DNA of 64,000 nucleotides from Trichomonas vaginalis G3 (GCF_026262505.1 NC_067205.1:25797693-25861692); one strand, 5' to 3'. Positions 1-11,905 are shown, numbered from the stretch's first letter. A program made the numbers and translations. The notes: generated from the letters alone by a model not told the origin.

Positions 1-235
1 TTGATTTTTGAAGGAAAATTCACAAAATTGAATAAATTCAAATAATTTTTATTCAAAAATAAACTAGTTATTTGAGTTTAATACTAATTATCTATTCAAA
101 CTACAAAGTTTGTAATTTAAAATATTTTGTGAGATCAGATTGAATTAATTCAAGGTTCTTTTCAATTAATATTAATGACCATATTACGCATTTTCGAACA
201 TTCTAAACCAAATATATAAAAATGGGAGACGAATG

Positions 236-840
236 TTAAATTTGCTAGACATGGGGGAGTTGTCTGCAAAGTTTTAGCTCTTATCTCTAACAAAAAATTA
301 ATTTTTAAAAAAATGACCGAATACGTTTCACAGCGAGAAAAAAATAAAAGGCAAGATAGAATTTTCTAGACATAAAGAAGTTGTCTACCGAGTTTTAGCT
401 CTTATCTCTAACAAAAAATTAATTTTTAAAAAAAAGACCGAATACGTTTCACAGCGAGAAAAAAATAAAAGGCAAGATATAATTTTCTAGACATAAAGAA
501 GTTGTTTACCGAGTTTTAGCTCTTATCTCTAACAAAAAATTAATTTTTAAAAAAATGACCGAATACGTTTCACAGCGAGAAAAAAATAAAAGGCAAGATA
601 GAATTTTCTAGACATAAAGAAGTTGTTTACCGAGTTTTAGCTCTTATCTCTAACAAAAAATTAATTTTTAAAAAAAAGACCGAATACGTTTCACAGCGAG
701 AAAAAAATAAAAGGCAAGATAGAATTTTCTAGACATAAAGAAGTTGTTTACCGAGTTTTAGCTCTTATCTCTAACAAAAAATTAATTTTTTAAAAAAATG
801 ACCGAATACGTTTCACAGCGAGAAAAAAATAAAACTGTAC
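236..840 (+). repeat. 121-bp tandem repeat in left terminal inverted repeat
   Basis: The phrase GTTTTAGCTCTTATCTCTAAC recurs at ~271, 392, 513, 634 and 755, an exact 121-base period. Units are almost identical, differing by a few bases (ATGACC/AAGACC, GTCTACC/GTTTACC). The outermost unit differs more (ATGGGGGAGTTGTCTGCAAAG) and is shared with the outermost unit of the other end. Confidence 0.9.
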
Positions 841-1010
841 ACTGATTTTAATTTTCATTTCCAGTCACTTTACTTATTATTTTTTCTTTTTTTCATTTTA
901 ATTATAAATTATTTCATAATACGTTTATTTACGTTACCATTTTCTTTATTCTTTTGAATTCCATACTAGACACTTATAGAATATTTTGATTGTTAACGTA
1001 CTTCATTAGA

Positions 1011-1985
1011 ATGAATCCTTACAAAGGGTATGTCGATCGAATTTACCTAATTGGTATTTCCAATCAGATTGAAGAAGGTAAAATGACATGGGAAGAAGCT
1101 TGCACCCATGTTCCCATCGCCCCAACCCTTCAATCAAATGATTTCAAATATTTAGATGTTTCAAAATCTTTTTTACAAAATCAATTTAGCTTACAGAATA
1201 TCCCATTGCCTAAAGGCAAGAAAGGTCGTAGGGTCAATCCCTACGACCAAATCAAAGCTCTTGCTGTGATACATGACCACTGGGCCTTTCCCTGTGGTCA
1301 AACAAAACAATGGAAACGTTTGAAATTACAACAAATTGATGTATCTTATAGAGAAGTACGCAGATACTTCAAAGAAAATCATTTCACCAAGACGCGATTA
1401 GAGCATGCCGGGCCAGAAACAGCAGTAAGATATTGGGCGCTTTCACCCAATCTTATCTGGCACGCAGATGTTCATTATTTTAGGGGTGTTCGTGGCCAGT
1501 ATATTTATGGCATAATCGACGATTTTAGCCGCAAAGTCCTAGCGTGTATACAAATACAAGATATGCTGGCAGCGACGACAGCGAACGTTGCGGCTTCCGC
1601 CTTCATTGAATTTGGCGCCCCTTATTGTTTCTGGACCGACAACGGTTCAGAAAATAGGGGCGCCTTTCAAGATCTACTTGATCTTTGGGGCGTCCAATGG
1701 CGGCATACAGACTCTCATTCTCCCTACCAAAATGGGAAGATTGAGAGATTCTGGCCGACATTGGAGCGCTGCCAAAGCATTCAGGCTATTCCTGCCTTTA
1801 TTTGGGAGTACAATAATAACACACCGCATGAAGATCTCCCAATTAATCCATTAACTGGAACAAATTACACGCCAAATCAAATGTATCAGCTAAAACCGAA
1901 ATACACAAATGCAGATACAGAAAGGTTGTGGCAAATATGGGATACAGATACAGGCATGACCGCTGTTGACACATTCACAGCGTAA
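1011..1985 (+). CDS. rve-type DDE transposase (IS481/IS3-like)
   Basis: 324 aa from the first ATG. It would cut and join the ends of the surrounding inverted-repeat element. The catalytic core is visible: the first Asp in WHADVHYF (~residue 150), the second in WTDNGSENRG (~residue 205) and the Glu in NGKIERFW, with 34 residues between the second Asp and the Glu. That spacing and the TDNG and GKIER motifs are typical of IS3/IS481 and retroviral-integrase-like enzymes rather than mariner. The N-terminal ~140 residues include a basic stretch (PKGKKGRR) that may bind DNA. The frame is open throughout and looks intact. In-frame TTG-initiated extension upstream to 990 is possible but ATG is preferred in a eukaryote. 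It is the only gene of the element. Confidence 0.8.
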   Translation: MNPYKGYVDRIYLIGISNQIEEGKMTWEEACTHVPIAPTLQSNDFKYLDVSKSFLQNQFSLQNIPLPKGKKGRRVNPYDQIKALAVIHDHWAFPCGQTKQWKRLKLQQIDVSYREVRRYFKENHFTKTRLEHAGPETAVRYWALSPNLIWHADVHYFRGVRGQYIYGIIDDFSRKVLACIQIQDMLAATTANVAASAFIEFGAPYCFWTDNGSENRGAFQDLLDLWGVQWRHTDSHSPYQNGKIERFWPTLERCQSIQAIPAFIWEYNNNTPHEDLPINPLTGTNYTPNQMYQLKPKYTNADTERLWQIWDTDTGMTAVDTFTA

Positions 1986-2344
1986 TAATAAACATAATTT
2001 TTTAATTTCATTTTTAACAAGTTTTTTTAAATGTATGTAATGAATAATTCATTAGAATATGATAATGCACATTGTAACAGAATAGAACAATCACCAAATT
2101 TTTTTTGAAATTAAAAAATAAAAGTAAAAAGTATAAAGTAATCTAACCAAAAAAGATATTTAAAAGAATTTTGGAAAAAACAGAATAAGGATAATGATAT
2201 TATTTTAGATACACAATCGATGTACTGAAGAATAATCCGGTAAAATGATGATATAAAATTAGATTATTTTACAAGTAGCTAAAAGAATAAAACTATAATA
2301 TAAAATAAATGAAGTTTAATGAAACAATAAAGGTTAAATAAATA

Positions 2345-3614
2345 CCCAGATTTTCCTTACTTTTACCACCCCTCTAAAGCTGGGGACACCGCCTATCGTT
2401 GGGAGTAGCTATTAAATAGAACCACCAAGGGTATTTTTCGAACTGCTGGTGTAGTGTAGTGGAAACATCCGACATAATGATTCATTATGCCAAGGTTTGA
2501 TTCCCATCTAGCCAATTTTTTTCTTTTTTGGATCATGAATTTTTTTTTGGGTCACTATAAGATTTGTTTCATATTCTAAATCTGCTGCATATGTAATCTA
2601 TTTTTATTTACCTATTTTTTAAAAATCTATTGGATTGCCAAATTTGAATATATTTAAAATCATAAAAATCCAAAAAAACTATAAATATATGTTTTATGCA
2701 TAGTGCCGATACTCAAATATCAGATTACTTAGATCCATGAATAATATCCGAATTTTTTTTCTTAAAATTAAACTTCAAAACTTCTTCCAATCTTATTCTT
2801 AATCAATTGTAAATTTTTAAAACCATTTTTTAAAATAATTTTGCGTAAATTTTATTCTCATGTTGTTTTAATCGAAAATTGATACATTTTCAAAAAAATA
2901 ATATTGACTTATGAAATTCATTTTTAAGGTGAAATAGTATTGTTTTTATTAAAGTATATGAATAATATATAAAAAATTAATGAATAATATAAGCAGATTT
3001 TTAGTTTACAAAACAAATATAAGCAATGCAATTTCAAACTTTTGCTGGCAATTTCGATATTGCTCAAGTTTGTAGTATTTGTGATACCTATAACATCGGC
3101 TTAATCAAAATTCGATTTTTCTTATGAGTTATTGAGAAAATTTGATTGCAATGAGAAGGATTTCGACGTTTTTGATAAACTAAGAGCTGAGCTTTAGGGG
3201 TTCAGTTCACTTATGGCTGTAGTTTGATGCGTAGATCTCTTTTTTATTGTAAATTCTTTCAGCATGGAGATCGAGAATGAATCTTTTGAGAACTTTATGA
3301 GTTTTTACACCCGTAAAGAGGTCCTTCGAGGAAAGATAGTCCAGACTACATGAAGATGTGGGTTAACCAAAAAAATCCGATGGTTTCCCCATATTCATGT
3401 AGATCTTCGAAAAAATGAGCACCAAAAAAGCCAAAAAATAGGCTTTTTATTGGATTTGTACACTAGATCAATAACCTATTTAGGATCTGACACTCTTTTT
3501 AGCCAGAGATATGAGGTCCTTTCTAGGAAAACGATCTATTCATCCATAAAAAAAATGAATTATCGTTTTCCCCAGAAATTACATGGGGAGTGGTAAAAGT
3601 AAGGAAAATCTGGG
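2345..3614. mobile_element. Nested non-autonomous DNA transposon, TA target site
   Basis: The ends are inverted copies: CCCAGATTTTCCTTACTTTT at the left and its reverse complement at the right, continuing for about 25 bases (to ...TACCAC). A TA dinucleotide flanks both ends (2343-2344 and 3615-3616), as expected for a TA-targeting element of the Tc1/mariner type. No long reading frame is inside, so it would need a transposase from elsewhere. Family assignment is inference. Confidence 0.65.
2445..2513 (+). other. tRNA-like sequence (degenerate)
   Basis: About 69 bases with an A-box-like start (TGTAGTGTAGTGG), a strong central hairpin (CATAATG-ATT-CATTATG), a B-box-like GGTTTGATTCCC and a downstream T-run. 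A D-arm-like pairing (GTGT/ACAT) is possible. The acceptor and T stems pair poorly, so it is more likely tRNA-derived or tRNA-like than a working tRNA. It lies inside the nested element. Confidence 0.35.
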
Positions 3615-3659
3615 TAATAAAGATTTTTATTTTATATCAGTATTGAGAAGAAGTAACAG

Positions 3660-4060
3660 CTGACACTTGGTAGACAACTTCTTTATGTCTAGAAAATTCT
3701 ATCTTGCCTTTTATTTTTTTTCTCGCTGTGAAACGTATTCGGTCATTTTTTTAAAAATTAATTTTTTGTTAGAGATAAGAGCTAAAACTCGGTAAACAAC
3801 TTCTTTATGTCTAGAAAATTCTATCTTGCCTTTTATTTTTTTTCTCGCTGTGAAACGTATTCGGTCATTTTTTTAAAAATTAATTTTTTGTTAGAGATAA
3901 GAGCTAAAACTCGGTAAACAACTTCTTTATGTCTAGAAAATTCTATCTTGCCTTTTATTTTTTTCTCGCTGTGAAACGTATTCGGTCATTTTTTTAAAAA
4001 TTAATTTTTTGTTAGAGATAAGAGCTAAAACTTTGCAGACAACTCCCCCATGTCTAGCAA
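3660..4060 (-). repeat. 121-bp tandem repeat in right terminal inverted repeat
   Basis: Reverse complement of the left array, with about three and a half units instead of about five. The unequal number shows units were gained or lost after the two ends were last alike. Confidence 0.85.
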
Positions 4061-4301
4061 ATTTAACATTCGTCTCCCATTTTTATATATTTGGTTTAGA
4101 ATGTTCGAAAATGCGTAATATGGTCATTAATATTAATTGAAAAGAACCTTGAATTAATTCAATCTGATCTCACAAAATATTTTAAATTACAAACTTTGTA
4201 GTTTGAATAGATAATTAGTATTAAACTCAAATAACTAGTTTATTTTTGAATAAAAATTATTTGAATTTATTCAATTTTGTGAATTTTCCTTCAAAAATCA
4301 A

Positions 4302-4782
4302 GTTTAAATATCTTATTTGCCATATAATTATAAATACAATGAAACATATTCGAAATTGAAAAGAATGACTTTTTCTGTTCTTTCAATCATTCAATTTGAA
4401 TTTTGCAATATTGGATTTCTCATTAAATAGCTATTAAAAACAACAAGCAATTTAACTTACATTCAAATTTATTTGTGTTATATTCAATCTTCTCAAAACT
4501 TATAATTTTCGGCTATAGCATGATTATATGCTATATAATATAATAAACCTATAATAGTATCATTCTTTCAATTATTTGAAGAGAAAACCGAAAAAATCTA
4601 TTTTCGGTCTATAACATGCTTACATGGATATTTCGAACGTTAGTTATATCATACTACCTCATGCTTATTTTATTTTGCTGTGCTAGAAATCTGGACTGTT
4701 ACATTTTCAAAATTTGTTTGATTGATAACAGCTATTGGGATAAAAGATAAATGAGTATTTTACATAAAATATCGCATCTATA
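4302..4782. other. AT-rich intergenic stretch
   Basis: Between the rve transposon and mariner copy 1. I see only AT-rich sequence and no gene or repeat. Confidence 0.6.
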
Positions 4783-6080
4783 GGGTGTCCAAAGGTGTGT
4801 TTAGCACAAACCTGAATACTGCGAATAGAAATAAACAAGTTACATATATATAAAGTTTATTTAAATATAATCACCATTGGATTCAATCACGCGTTCGCAG
4901 CGATCGATCCAGGCTTCAAAGACACGCTTTAAATCATCATGAGAAAATTGCTCAAATTGCTCTCTTACAAAATTTTCAAGATCATCTGGACTCGCGAATT
5001 CGCGTCCTTCAGCTCTCTTTTTTAGCGTGCCGAATAAATAAAAGTCAGAGGGTGCAATATCAGGTGAATAAATTGGGTTTGGAACAACTTTGACATTGTT
5101 TTCCAACAAGTAATTCATTACCTTATGACTTTTGTGAACTCTTGAATTATCAAAATGAATTGCAAACTTTTGTTTTTGTTGTTTGGATTTCTCAAACTCA
5201 TCAGAATTGATAATTTGAGTAAGAACATTGTCAATTAGATACTGAGCATTCATCGTATTAGGTTTTTGAAGAATATCAATTGCGATGATGCCATTCACGC
5301 CCCAAAAACCGACAACATCATCGTTGGTGTGTCAATTTTTTTCTTCGGGAATGTTTGCGGATTTTCATCCTTCGGGATCCACATGATTTTGGCTTCTGTT
5401 GCATATTGAAACCAAGACTCGTCCCTGTTACTAAAAAGCGAAACTTCTTGGATTGATACGCACCCAATATAGAGAGGAGCTCTTTCGAAGATTGGACTCT
5501 AGATTTTTTTTGAACTGAATTAAGGTTGTGCGGAACCCAACGTGTATACGCTAGTTTGTAGTTCAAATAATTGTGCAGATAATAACTGACTGTTGTACGT
5601 GGTATCTTTGTCATCTCCTCTATCCTTCTGAGTGATGCTCTTGGGTCTTCATCTAGCGCTTGAAGAATTGCTTTGATTTTTCTTTGATCCGGCGATTTTT
5701 TGTCAATTTTTATGATGGGCGCCTTTTTGTTCATGAAGTGATACATCCTAACATGATACGTTACAGTGGAATAGCTAGGAGCATCCATACCGAAGCATTT
5801 TACCAATGTCTCGTAGATTTTTTTACAGTCTTTGCATTTTTTTGCAAGAGCGAGGATGTTTTCTTTATGATTCATTAAAAAAATGAAAAAAATCCCGCCA
5901 AAATTTCCCGCGAAACCGCCTCTTGTCTCAAAATTCATTTTATATCCCGGCATGGCGCCAAAATACAACATACTCATCATATACATATATTCATATTTTT
6001 TATTATATATTTATAATCAGCATATATCTCCTTTAATAGTCTCATATAGAGCGCTGTGCTAAACGCACCTTTGGACACCC
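4783..6080 (-). mobile_element. mariner transposon copy 1 (Tvmar1-like)
   Basis: 1298 bp ending in GGGTGTCCAAAGG and its inverted counterpart, flanked by TA at 4781-4782 and 6081-6082. It is almost identical to the copy at 8586-9884. The transposase gene runs on the minus strand (4861-5986) but is broken by two one-base differences relative to copy 2: a shorter C-run near 5427, next to the first catalytic Asp, and a shorter A-run near 5305. Near identity of the two copies points to recent activity. Mariners of this kind are known in T. vaginalis. Confidence 0.92.
4861..5986 (-). pseudogene. mariner transposase, frameshifted
   Basis: The N-terminal part (5318-5986) has the helix-turn-helix region, with a motif like PSYSTVTYHVR. 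The C-terminal part (4861-5298) has HFDNSRVH and the family signature YSPDIAPSDFYLFG. In that half the second Asp and the third Asp have 34 residues between them, the DD34D spacing of mariner. The region holding the first Asp (DESWFQ in copy 2) is out of frame here. The first Met used by the family is probably the one near 5875 (MNHKENILALAKK), since the sequence upstream of it does not look transposase-like. Confidence 0.9.
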
Positions 6081-6082
6081 TA

Positions 6083-6451
6083 TATTTTAAATCTAAAAGA
6101 TATTTTTGATTTCAGATGATTCTAAAGTGAAATTATTATAATATTTACCATCTGGTTCGAACACTATATGTTAAGAATTTGTCTCAAATGAATTGATTAT
6201 GGTGCCATTCATTTGAACTCTACTAGAATTATATACAATCTATTCGAAATTCAATCGTTAATTGAAATGAAGATATCTAAATGTACTCAAAGAATACTTT
6301 GAGTCAATACTTTGTTCAATTATAAAATTGAAAAAAAATATCTTATCAAAATTTGTTTATGTAAAATCGATATTTTATATTAGAAACAAATAAAAATATA
6401 AACACCATGTTGACATTTTATGACATGAATTATATAATTGAATAAAATAAA
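6083..6451. other. AT-rich 3' flank of surface-protein gene A
   Basis: Downstream of the stop codon of gene A and next to mariner copy 1. No further feature seen. Confidence 0.6.
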
Positions 6452-8585
6452 TTAGTTATTTGTTTCAGAACTATGTTCAGGATCTGATTGCGAATCCTCT
6501 TTGGCAATGACACGAGATTGCTTCTTTCGTTTGACAATGATAATTGAAACAACAATAATGATACCGATGATTGCAACTGATCCAACACAGATGCCGATGA
6601 TGACACCAACTGAAAGTTTCTTATCGCTTGATGATGATGGTGTTTGTGTTGGTGATTGAGATGATTCTGGAATAACAGAGATATTGTTGATGTCTGATAC
6701 TGCAGAAACTTCAATAGCAAGTTCTGGATAATCTTCTGTGTGGATCTCGAATGAGATCTGTTCAACTTCTGTTTCTGATGATGGTGTGATGACGCTGACT
6801 GTTGGCTCTGTCTGAACAAAGTCTTCGACTTCTGATGCGTGACGACGGATGTTTGCATCACTACCGTCGAGTGAGTAGAACTTAGCATCTGCGCCTTTAG
6901 GAAGTTTGATGTTCAGTGTCGATGTCGACTTGAAGAAAGATGCGAAGATCGCGATGCGCTTACCAACAAGTGCTTGCTGTCAACACCGAAATCTTTAGCT
7001 TGGATCGTCGGTGTGCCCGTGATGAAGATCCAGTAGTCGAATGGAGGATAATTAGAGATGTCGTATATGTACATGAAGACTTGTGATTTCTTATTGTTGT
7101 TGTTATTCTTCTTGTTTGTGATCGTAAGATATCCTTCTTCTGTGAAGAGGACGGCGGATTTCTTCTTGCCACTAACATCAACGGAATGATCGCCGATCTT
7201 AGCTGTGATTTCTAATTTGGACGATGCATCATAACTCAAAACAACTAACTTGCCTTTACCGATTTTATAATCTTCCTCTTCCGGTGTCATAGCATATTTA
7301 CCACTTGGAACGTTTTCTTCCTTCTTCTCCGGAACTTTATCTGGAACATAAACCTTTGTTAAACATTTATCACATGTGCCAAAAAGATCCATATAACTGA
7401 TTAATGTAGTAGCAAATGAATTGTATTTTTGATTATTTGGATTCATGTATTTAACTTCTTTTATGCCATATATTCCATTATATTTAAGTGAATGTTGTTT
7501 AATCTTCAAAGCAACGAAGTGTGTGTTCAAAACTGTATATTCTTCTTTTTCTGATGTCATCTCTGTGAATTCACCATCCAAATAATACGAATTTAAGTAT
7601 GATAATGTATCATTAGATTTTGCATCTCTCATGAATGTAACTTCCAAAGGATCATCTCCGAATATATAAACATCAATTGATGACGGAATGATGCGTTTAG
7701 TTATCAATTCAGATGAATCTTTCACGCGTGGTATTTGCTGATTTTGAGCATTTGCAATAATCAGAGTATTTAAAAAATAAGAATCCGATTTCACTACAAA
7801 GTGTATGTGGAATTTTGTATTTGGTCCTACAGATACTAAATAATAACCCTTCCTTGGTATTGTACCATACAGAGAAAAGATGAGATCATTAAAAATTGTG
7901 ATATTGTCACTTGAAAATATGACTAGCTCCTTGTTTGGTCCAGTGAATGACATATTGTAAATTGTATACGGCTGACATTCAAATTCATTCACACCTACAT
8001 TTGCTGTTAAAGTATTTGTAATTGTAACTTCTTCTATCAAAAATTCACCTAGATTTGGAGGATAATGATACATTATTGAATGAAGTCTTTCTGGTTGTAT
8101 AAATTGTTCCGAATAATTTTCTAGGTAAAAAATTTGATCGTTGCTATTTTTTATAATACTTTGTTGTTCATATTCACTTGGGCCATTGTAACCACCATGG
8201 TTCATAAAGCCATAGCAATTAACCAAATTTTTATTTCTCTCTTTCTTTTCATAATTGAAATGGAAATACTTATTCTTAAACCCATAAACAAAATCAAATG
8301 TATCACATTTGCATTCTGTCCATGATCTATCACATGTACCATCTACTGTTGTTGGCCAAACAAAATCAGCAATTAATCTAAATGAGCCTTGTTTTGGTTT
8401 CAAAGTAACTCCATTTGGTAATATTACAGGAGGACAATCTTCTCCATTACCTAAAACAAGTTCTTCATGATTATGAATGATGAAGACTGCACCATGTGTT
8501 TCATATAATTTAACGCCATTATAACATTTAGCAAAGTCACCCCAATTTAATGATATAAAATCATCGAAATTCAAATGTTGATATA

Positions 8586-9884
8586 GGGTGTCCAAAGGTG
8601 TGTTTAGCACAAACCTGAATACTGCGAATAGAAATAAACAAGTTACATATATATAAAGTTTATTTAAATATAATCACCATTGGATTCAATCACGCGTTCG
8701 CAGCGATCGATCCAGGCTTCAAAGACACGCTTTAAATCATCATGAGAAAATTGCTCAAATTGCTCTCTTACAAAATTTTCAAGATCATCTGGACTCGCGA
8801 ATTCGCGTCCTTCAGCTCTCTTTTTTAGCGTGCCGAATAAATAAAAGTCAGAGGGTGCAATATCAGGTGAATAAATTGGGTTTGGAACAACTTTGACATT
8901 GTTTTCCAACAAGTAATTCATTACCTTATGACTTTTGTGAACTCTTGAATTATCAAAATGAATTGCAAACTTTTGTTTTTGTTGTTTGGATTTCTCAAAC
9001 TCATCAGAATTGATAATTTGAGTAAGAACATTGTCAATTAGATACTGAGCATTCATCGTATTAGGTTTTTGAAGAATATCAATTGCGATGATGCCATTCA
9101 CGCCCCAAAAAACCGACAACATCATCGTTGGTGTGTTAATTTTTTTCTTCGGGAATGTTTGCGGATTTTCATCCTTCGGGATCCACATGATTTTGGCTTC
9201 TGTTGCATATTGAAACCAAGACTCGTCCCCTGTTACTAAAAAGCGAAACTTCTTGGATTGATACGCACCCAATATAGAGAGGAGCTCTTTCGAAGATTGG
9301 ACTCTAGATTTTTTTTGAACTGAATTAAGGTTGTGCGGAACCCAACGTGTATACGCTAGTTTGTAGTTTAAATAATTGTGCAGATAATAACTGACTGTTG
9401 TACGTGGTATCTTTGTCATCTCCTCTATCCTTCTGAGTGATGCTCTTGGGTCTTCATCTAGCGCTTGAAGAATTGCTTTGATTTTTCTTTGATCCGGCGA
9501 TTTTTTGTCAATTTTATGATGGGCGCCTTTTTGTTCATGAAGTGATACATCCTAACATGATACGTTACAGTGGAATAGCTAGGAGCATCCATACCGAAGC
9601 ATTTTACCAATGTCTCGTAGATTTTTTTACAGTCTTTGCATTTTTTTGCAAGAGCGAGGATGTTTTCTTTATGATTCATTAAAAAAATGAAAAAAATCCC
9701 GCCAAAATTTCCCGCGAAACCGCCTCTTGTCTCAAAATTCATTTTATATCCCGGCATGGCGCCAAAATACAACATACTCATCATATACATATATTCATAT
9801 TTTTTATTATATATTTATAATCAGCATATATCTCCTTTAATAGTCTCATATAGAGCGCTGTGCTAAACGCACCTTTGGACACCC
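8586..9884 (-). mobile_element. mariner transposon copy 2 inside surface-protein gene A
   Basis: 1299 bp with the same ends as copy 1, flanked by TA at 8584-8585 and 9885-9886. It splits gene A after the codons for PPNREIY. On the far side the protein resumes with a sequence matching the paralogue's YQH... segment, so insertion into a formerly continuous gene is clear. Confidence 0.95.
8664..9790 (-). pseudogene. mariner transposase, single frameshift
   Basis: The C-terminal 251 residues (8664-9419) carry all three catalytic acids: DESWFQ, HFDNSRVH and APSDFYLFG, in the DD34D arrangement. The N-terminal part (9458-9790) is in another frame because a T-run near 9512 is one base shorter than in copy 1. 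Copy 1 is whole where this copy is broken and the reverse, so neither copy encodes a full enzyme. Confidence 0.9.
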
Positions 9885-10632
9885 TATATATCTCGCGATT
9901 TGGAGGTTCATCAAGATCTGTGATGTTTGAAAATGGTGCATAAACAACTGCATCAGGAGGAAGTTGATAACTTGGATCTGAGATTTGAATACTTTTAACA
10001 CCAGCTAATTGTCCTTGTGTGAAGTTTGCAACAACATCAAAATATGCGAATGTAACATTGTAAACAGAATACTCTGGATCCGAATCAGGATAGTGTTTAT
10101 ATTCCGGTCTTCCTTTCGAATAAACTTCAAAATGATTTTCCATTAAAATATTAAGAGCGCGATAAAAAGTAATATTGCAAGGAACATCAGAAATAACATA
10201 TATTCGGACACCTTTATAACCATAAACTGTGTATTCACTATCATCTGGAATGCAGTCACTTGAAGGTAAATAAAACTTTTTGCCAAATGTATTTCTCAAT
10301 GTATAAAACTTACTGGTTATTTCTTTGTAGTTATTCTTGAAAATGATGGCATGTAATGTTTTTAAACCTTGGCAACGGATACTGAGATTATAATTGTAAC
10401 TCATGTATTCTATATATGGTATATATAATATGGTACCCATATCTGTTGTAGTTCCATTTGGAAATTCAACTGAAAAACTTTCTGGATTAAAAACGTAATA
10501 CGCAAAAGAATTATGGGAAACAATAATAGCTTCTGAATTGATATTGATCGAAAATTGTGTGTCTAATGCTTGTCCTGTTAAGTTTATTACTTCCGGAATC
10601 GATTTTGAAAGAGATAAAAAACAACAAAACAT

Positions 10633-11304
10633 TAAAATTTAATTGTCACAAAAATGAAAATGTAGAAATTTGTTTGAAAATAGTAATATGATGGATAACT
10701 ATCATTGTTTCCGATATTCAGTGTAAAATCTTTGGTTTACGATTATTTTTTCTTCAAATTAAGATTTTGATGCAGAAATAAATTTGCATATATTATGGAT
10801 AATACCAACTTATCAACACTTTCGAAATTTGAACATCTATTCAAAAAAATGATTTTGATAATCATTGAAAACGATAGCATATGTGAAAAAGCTATAAATA
10901 AGATTATGAGACAATATTAGATGATTTATTCTTTTGTGAAAGCTTTCAAAAAATTGAATTTCCTCTTTTTTCAATCAAACCAAATAATGCGACTCATCAA
11001 TTTTAACTTGCAAAATTATCATTACATGTGTGTAATATATCATATAATTTGAGCATTATCGTCAGAAATTAAATAAATTAATGATATTTACTATACGCCG
11101 AGTTGTACATAATGATATATTATATTTATATGTTTCTCAAATTGATTCTACATACTAATAGTGGAACAATGAAAAAAAAATCAATTTTAGATATAATTTT
11201 TATTTGGTTGTCAATATCTAACATGAAATCCTAATTATATGTATTAATTTGTAATATAGGATGATTTAGTAAAAAAATGATTCAAAACAAAAAATAATAA
11301 TAAA
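10633..11304. other. AT-rich upstream region of gene A
   Basis: Between the start of gene A and Polinton P1. A TCATTT match to the trichomonad initiator consensus (TCA-pyrimidine-T-A/T) lies on the minus strand about 19 bases before the ATG at 10632. Positions 11299-11304 are AATAAA, the left copy of the P1 target duplication. Nothing else is visible. Confidence 0.5.
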
Positions 11305-11777
11305 AGTAGTATATGATGCGGGTTGTGTGACTTTTTTTGTAATCGTAAGAATTCTCACATAATTGAATGATTTTTGAACATACTTCCGAATAGCAAATTT
11401 TAAAAATTTATGAATAATTTATAAAAAGTTTTTATTCCTACAATTCCTATATTACCATTAATAAAAAGAATATATTTTTGACAAAGTGAAGATTCGCACT
11501 TCGTCACAAAACTCCGAAAAAATAAAGTTAGATTTTTTTATTTAATATAAAATGTATGGAAAAAGAATAATATCTGATTTTGAACATTATTTGATTGATT
11601 TACTAATTGATCCACAAAGCTGTTGTAAAATTAATTTTGAATTTAAAATTAAAGGAACCGTAAATTTTGTATTTATTTATCACTTAAAAGAATATGACCG
11701 ATATCATAATTTGATATATGAAACTAATATAATATTTGAAGATAACAAACTTACAAGCTTCGAACATGAAAATGAAA
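11305..11777 (+). repeat. P1 left terminal inverted repeat
   Basis: Matches 30970-31442 in reverse complement nearly perfectly. It includes the promoter region and first ~75 codons of a small gene, so this gene start is present at both ends of the element. Confidence 0.92.
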
Positions 11778-11905
11778 AACTTCAGAAAAAATTAAACGAT
11801 AGACTTTCAAATGATCGTATTGAAAAAATAAATAAACTAGCAGAAGTTGCATTTAATAATGAAATATTTGATGAATATAACCTTGAACTCAGTGATGGGC
11901 TTTAA
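11552..11905 (+). CDS. Polinton P1: terminal-repeat orphan protein, left copy
   Basis: 117 aa, function unknown. The first ~75 residues (with ISDFEHYLIDLLIDPQSC and LKEYDRYHN) are encoded in the terminal inverted repeat and are identical to the right-end copy at 30860-31195. Past the repeat boundary the tail is unrelated to that copy. A homologue in P2 (48063-48437) shares DFEYYLID, DPQNC and LKEYDRYHNE, and its tail matches the right-end copy, so the right copy is probably the ancestral form. Confidence 0.7.
   Translation: MYGKRIISDFEHYLIDLLIDPQSCCKINFEFKIKGTVNFVFIYHLKEYDRYHNLIYETNIIFEDNKLTSFEHENEKLQKKLNDRLSNDRIEKINKLAEVAFNNEIFDEYNLELSDGL

Larger units (their letters stand above)
1..4301 (+). 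mobile_element. IS481/IS3-like rve DNA transposon with long inverted repeats
   Basis: The first ~235 bases reappear reverse-complemented at ~4060-4301, and the inverted repeats continue inward through tandem 121-bp units: about five on the left to ~835 and about three on the right from ~3660. A DDE integrase gene at 1011-1985 lies near the left repeat. A second, smaller element (2345-3614) is nested inside. The window begins at or inside the left terminus, so the true left end and target duplication cannot be seen. Eukaryotic IS481/IS3-like elements are known in trichomonads; the exact family is inference from the integrase. Confidence 0.75.
6452..10632 (-). pseudogene. Surface-protein gene A, split by a mariner and frameshifted
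   Basis: Predicted type I membrane protein, probably at the cell surface. It starts at 10632 with a short hydrophobic leader (MFCCFLSLS), then a Cys-poor ectodomain with many Asn-X-Ser/Thr sites. The ectodomain continues after the mariner insertion (8586-9884) and ends in a Ser/Thr/Pro-rich stalk. The membrane helix is at ~6535-6600 (VGVIIGICVGSVAIIGIII...), followed by a basic stop-transfer KRKKQSR and a tail ending SSETNN at 6452. One frameshift at ~6965 separates the ectodomain frame from the stalk and membrane frame. The paralogue at 31542-35441 has the same layout and the same frameshift. I recognise no named family. Without the mariner it would encode roughly 950 residues. It is not expressible as it stands. 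Confidence 0.75.

Noticed and set aside
6430-6888. Ser/His/Gln-rich 152-aa frame on the minus strand, repeated near 31385-31996
   Set aside because: It is a shadow of the stalk and membrane frame of the surface genes; the true frame has a clear transmembrane helix and tail.
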